From an uncultured Chlorobiaceae bacterium (GTDB lineage: Bacteria > Bacteroidota > Chlorobiia > Chlorobiales > Chlorobiaceae): a stretch of DNA of 64,000 nt. Position 1 is the first letter of the stretch, and every line of letters begins with the position of its first letter. The position numbers and the translations under genes were made by a program. Of the stretch, positions 63,771 to 64,000 are shown one piece after another. The stretch is taken from positions 1 through 64,000 of the forward strand of contig CAJEXW010000012.1 in the NCBI GenBank assembly GCA_903994525.1. The letters are read 5' to 3'. The notes under the pieces are model-generated. The model did no database searches, was not told the DNA's origin, and saw only the letters and a list, made by a program, of their open reading frames with translations.

Positions 63771-64000
63771 TGATGGGAAGAGCCCGGCTGCTGCTCCTCT
63801 CACTTTTTGTCCCCTTCCCTGCCCGGTTTGGCTCATGCAAAACCGGGTAAGCTTGCAACTCCAGGTTAGCGGCAAGCAAAAAGCACGTGCAGTATGGGAT
63901 ATATTTGCACGTGTCGTGTTTTAATTTGTATACTTTCCATGAACAAGTTCAAGGTTCGTGTGCGGTAACAGGCAGGCTACGGAAGGCTTGCACGTATAAC
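63771..64000. other. Gene-free right end of the window
   Basis: Apart from the two hairpins I see no supported gene. A 26-codon frame directly after the gcvPB stop is rejected as chance. The last 60 bases may be upstream sequence of a gene outside the window. Confidence 0.4.
63822..63913 (+). terminator. Two hairpins downstream of gcvPB
   Basis: First: CCCGGTTT/AAACCGGG (63822-63829 with 63840-63847), no T-run. Second: CACGTGCA/TGCACGTG (63884-63891 with 63906-63913), followed by TCGTGTTTTAATTT. The second could terminate gcvPB; each of its arms contains the palindrome CACGTG, so a protein-binding site is also possible. Confidence 0.4.

Noticed and set aside
63771-63851. 26-codon frame right after gcvPB
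   Set aside because: It has no ribosome site and overlaps a hairpin; likely chance.
1-64000. CRISPR array or phage
   Set aside because: No evenly spaced direct repeats and no phage structural, integrase or cas genes were seen on either strand.

Overview
The window reads as chromosomal DNA of a green sulfur bacterium (Chlorobiaceae). The evidence is the pair of small class I cytochromes c, the second very like the cytochrome c-555 of Chlorobium, together with a BchE/BchQ/BchR-type radical SAM gene and the overall gene set. Species cannot be fixed from the sequence alone. Nearly the whole window is coding.

Layout. (1) 1-790: two broken gene ends, namely an unidentified C-terminus and an MFS transporter cut after about 139 residues. 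(2) 793-28854, all on the minus strand and therefore read from right to left: a Wzx/Wzy-type surface polysaccharide locus. The promoter-proximal block is Wza-like exporter, Wzz-like co-polymerase, a three-repeat outer-membrane barrel candidate, a WbpM/CapD-type dehydratase, and fcl and gmd (GDP-L-fucose). Next comes a mosaic, AT-rich variable block with flippase, two methyltransferases, polymerase, fucosyltransferase, AsnB-like amidotransferase, three glycosyltransferases and two more methyltransferases. The distal block is the UDP-N-acetyl-L-fucosamine set fnlA-fnlB-fnlC, a WbuB-like transferase, the initiating phosphosugar transferase, a YdcF protein and a NusG/UpxY-type elongation factor. 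(3) 29158-34197, minus: moxR, a DUF58 gene, a BatD-like gene and recQ, plus a small membrane protein. (4) 34229-43425, plus: tsaD, yajC, carA, a class V aminotransferase, a BatC-like TPR gene, a B12/radical SAM gene, two cytochromes c, proC and batD. (5) 43391-47538: glycerophosphodiesterase, a disordered basic protein, a YqaE/Pmp3 miniprotein, UspA, and leuA with a leader peptide and attenuator. (6) 47539-54904, minus: a cluster made of a sigma-54 response regulator, a KimA-like APC transporter, a histidine kinase, two mini-ORFs and a KdpD-Usp-EIIA fusion without a kinase. (7) tRNA-Asn, then 55262-63770, plus: yceD, rpmF, plsX, fabH, fabD, fabG, acpP, fabF, rnc and gcvPB.

The most unusual region is (6). 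The KdpD sensor half is fused to a Usp domain and a PTS EIIA domain and has no transmitter. A separate membrane histidine kinase and an NtrC-type regulator lie in the same cluster, next to a potassium/amino-acid transporter. The two intergenic regions upstream of the transporter and the kinase each carry a pair of CTTG-N7-CAAG palindromes whose centres are 32 bp apart. The kinase promoter region also has a good sigma-54 -24 box 34 bp before the start codon. I read this as a self-contained sigma-54 regulon for potassium or osmotic control. The second notable signal is a leader peptide with three adjacent Leu codons, followed by mutually exclusive hairpins, upstream of leuA.

Read by eye; no alignments, database searches or folding programs were run. 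Family names rest on recognised motifs.
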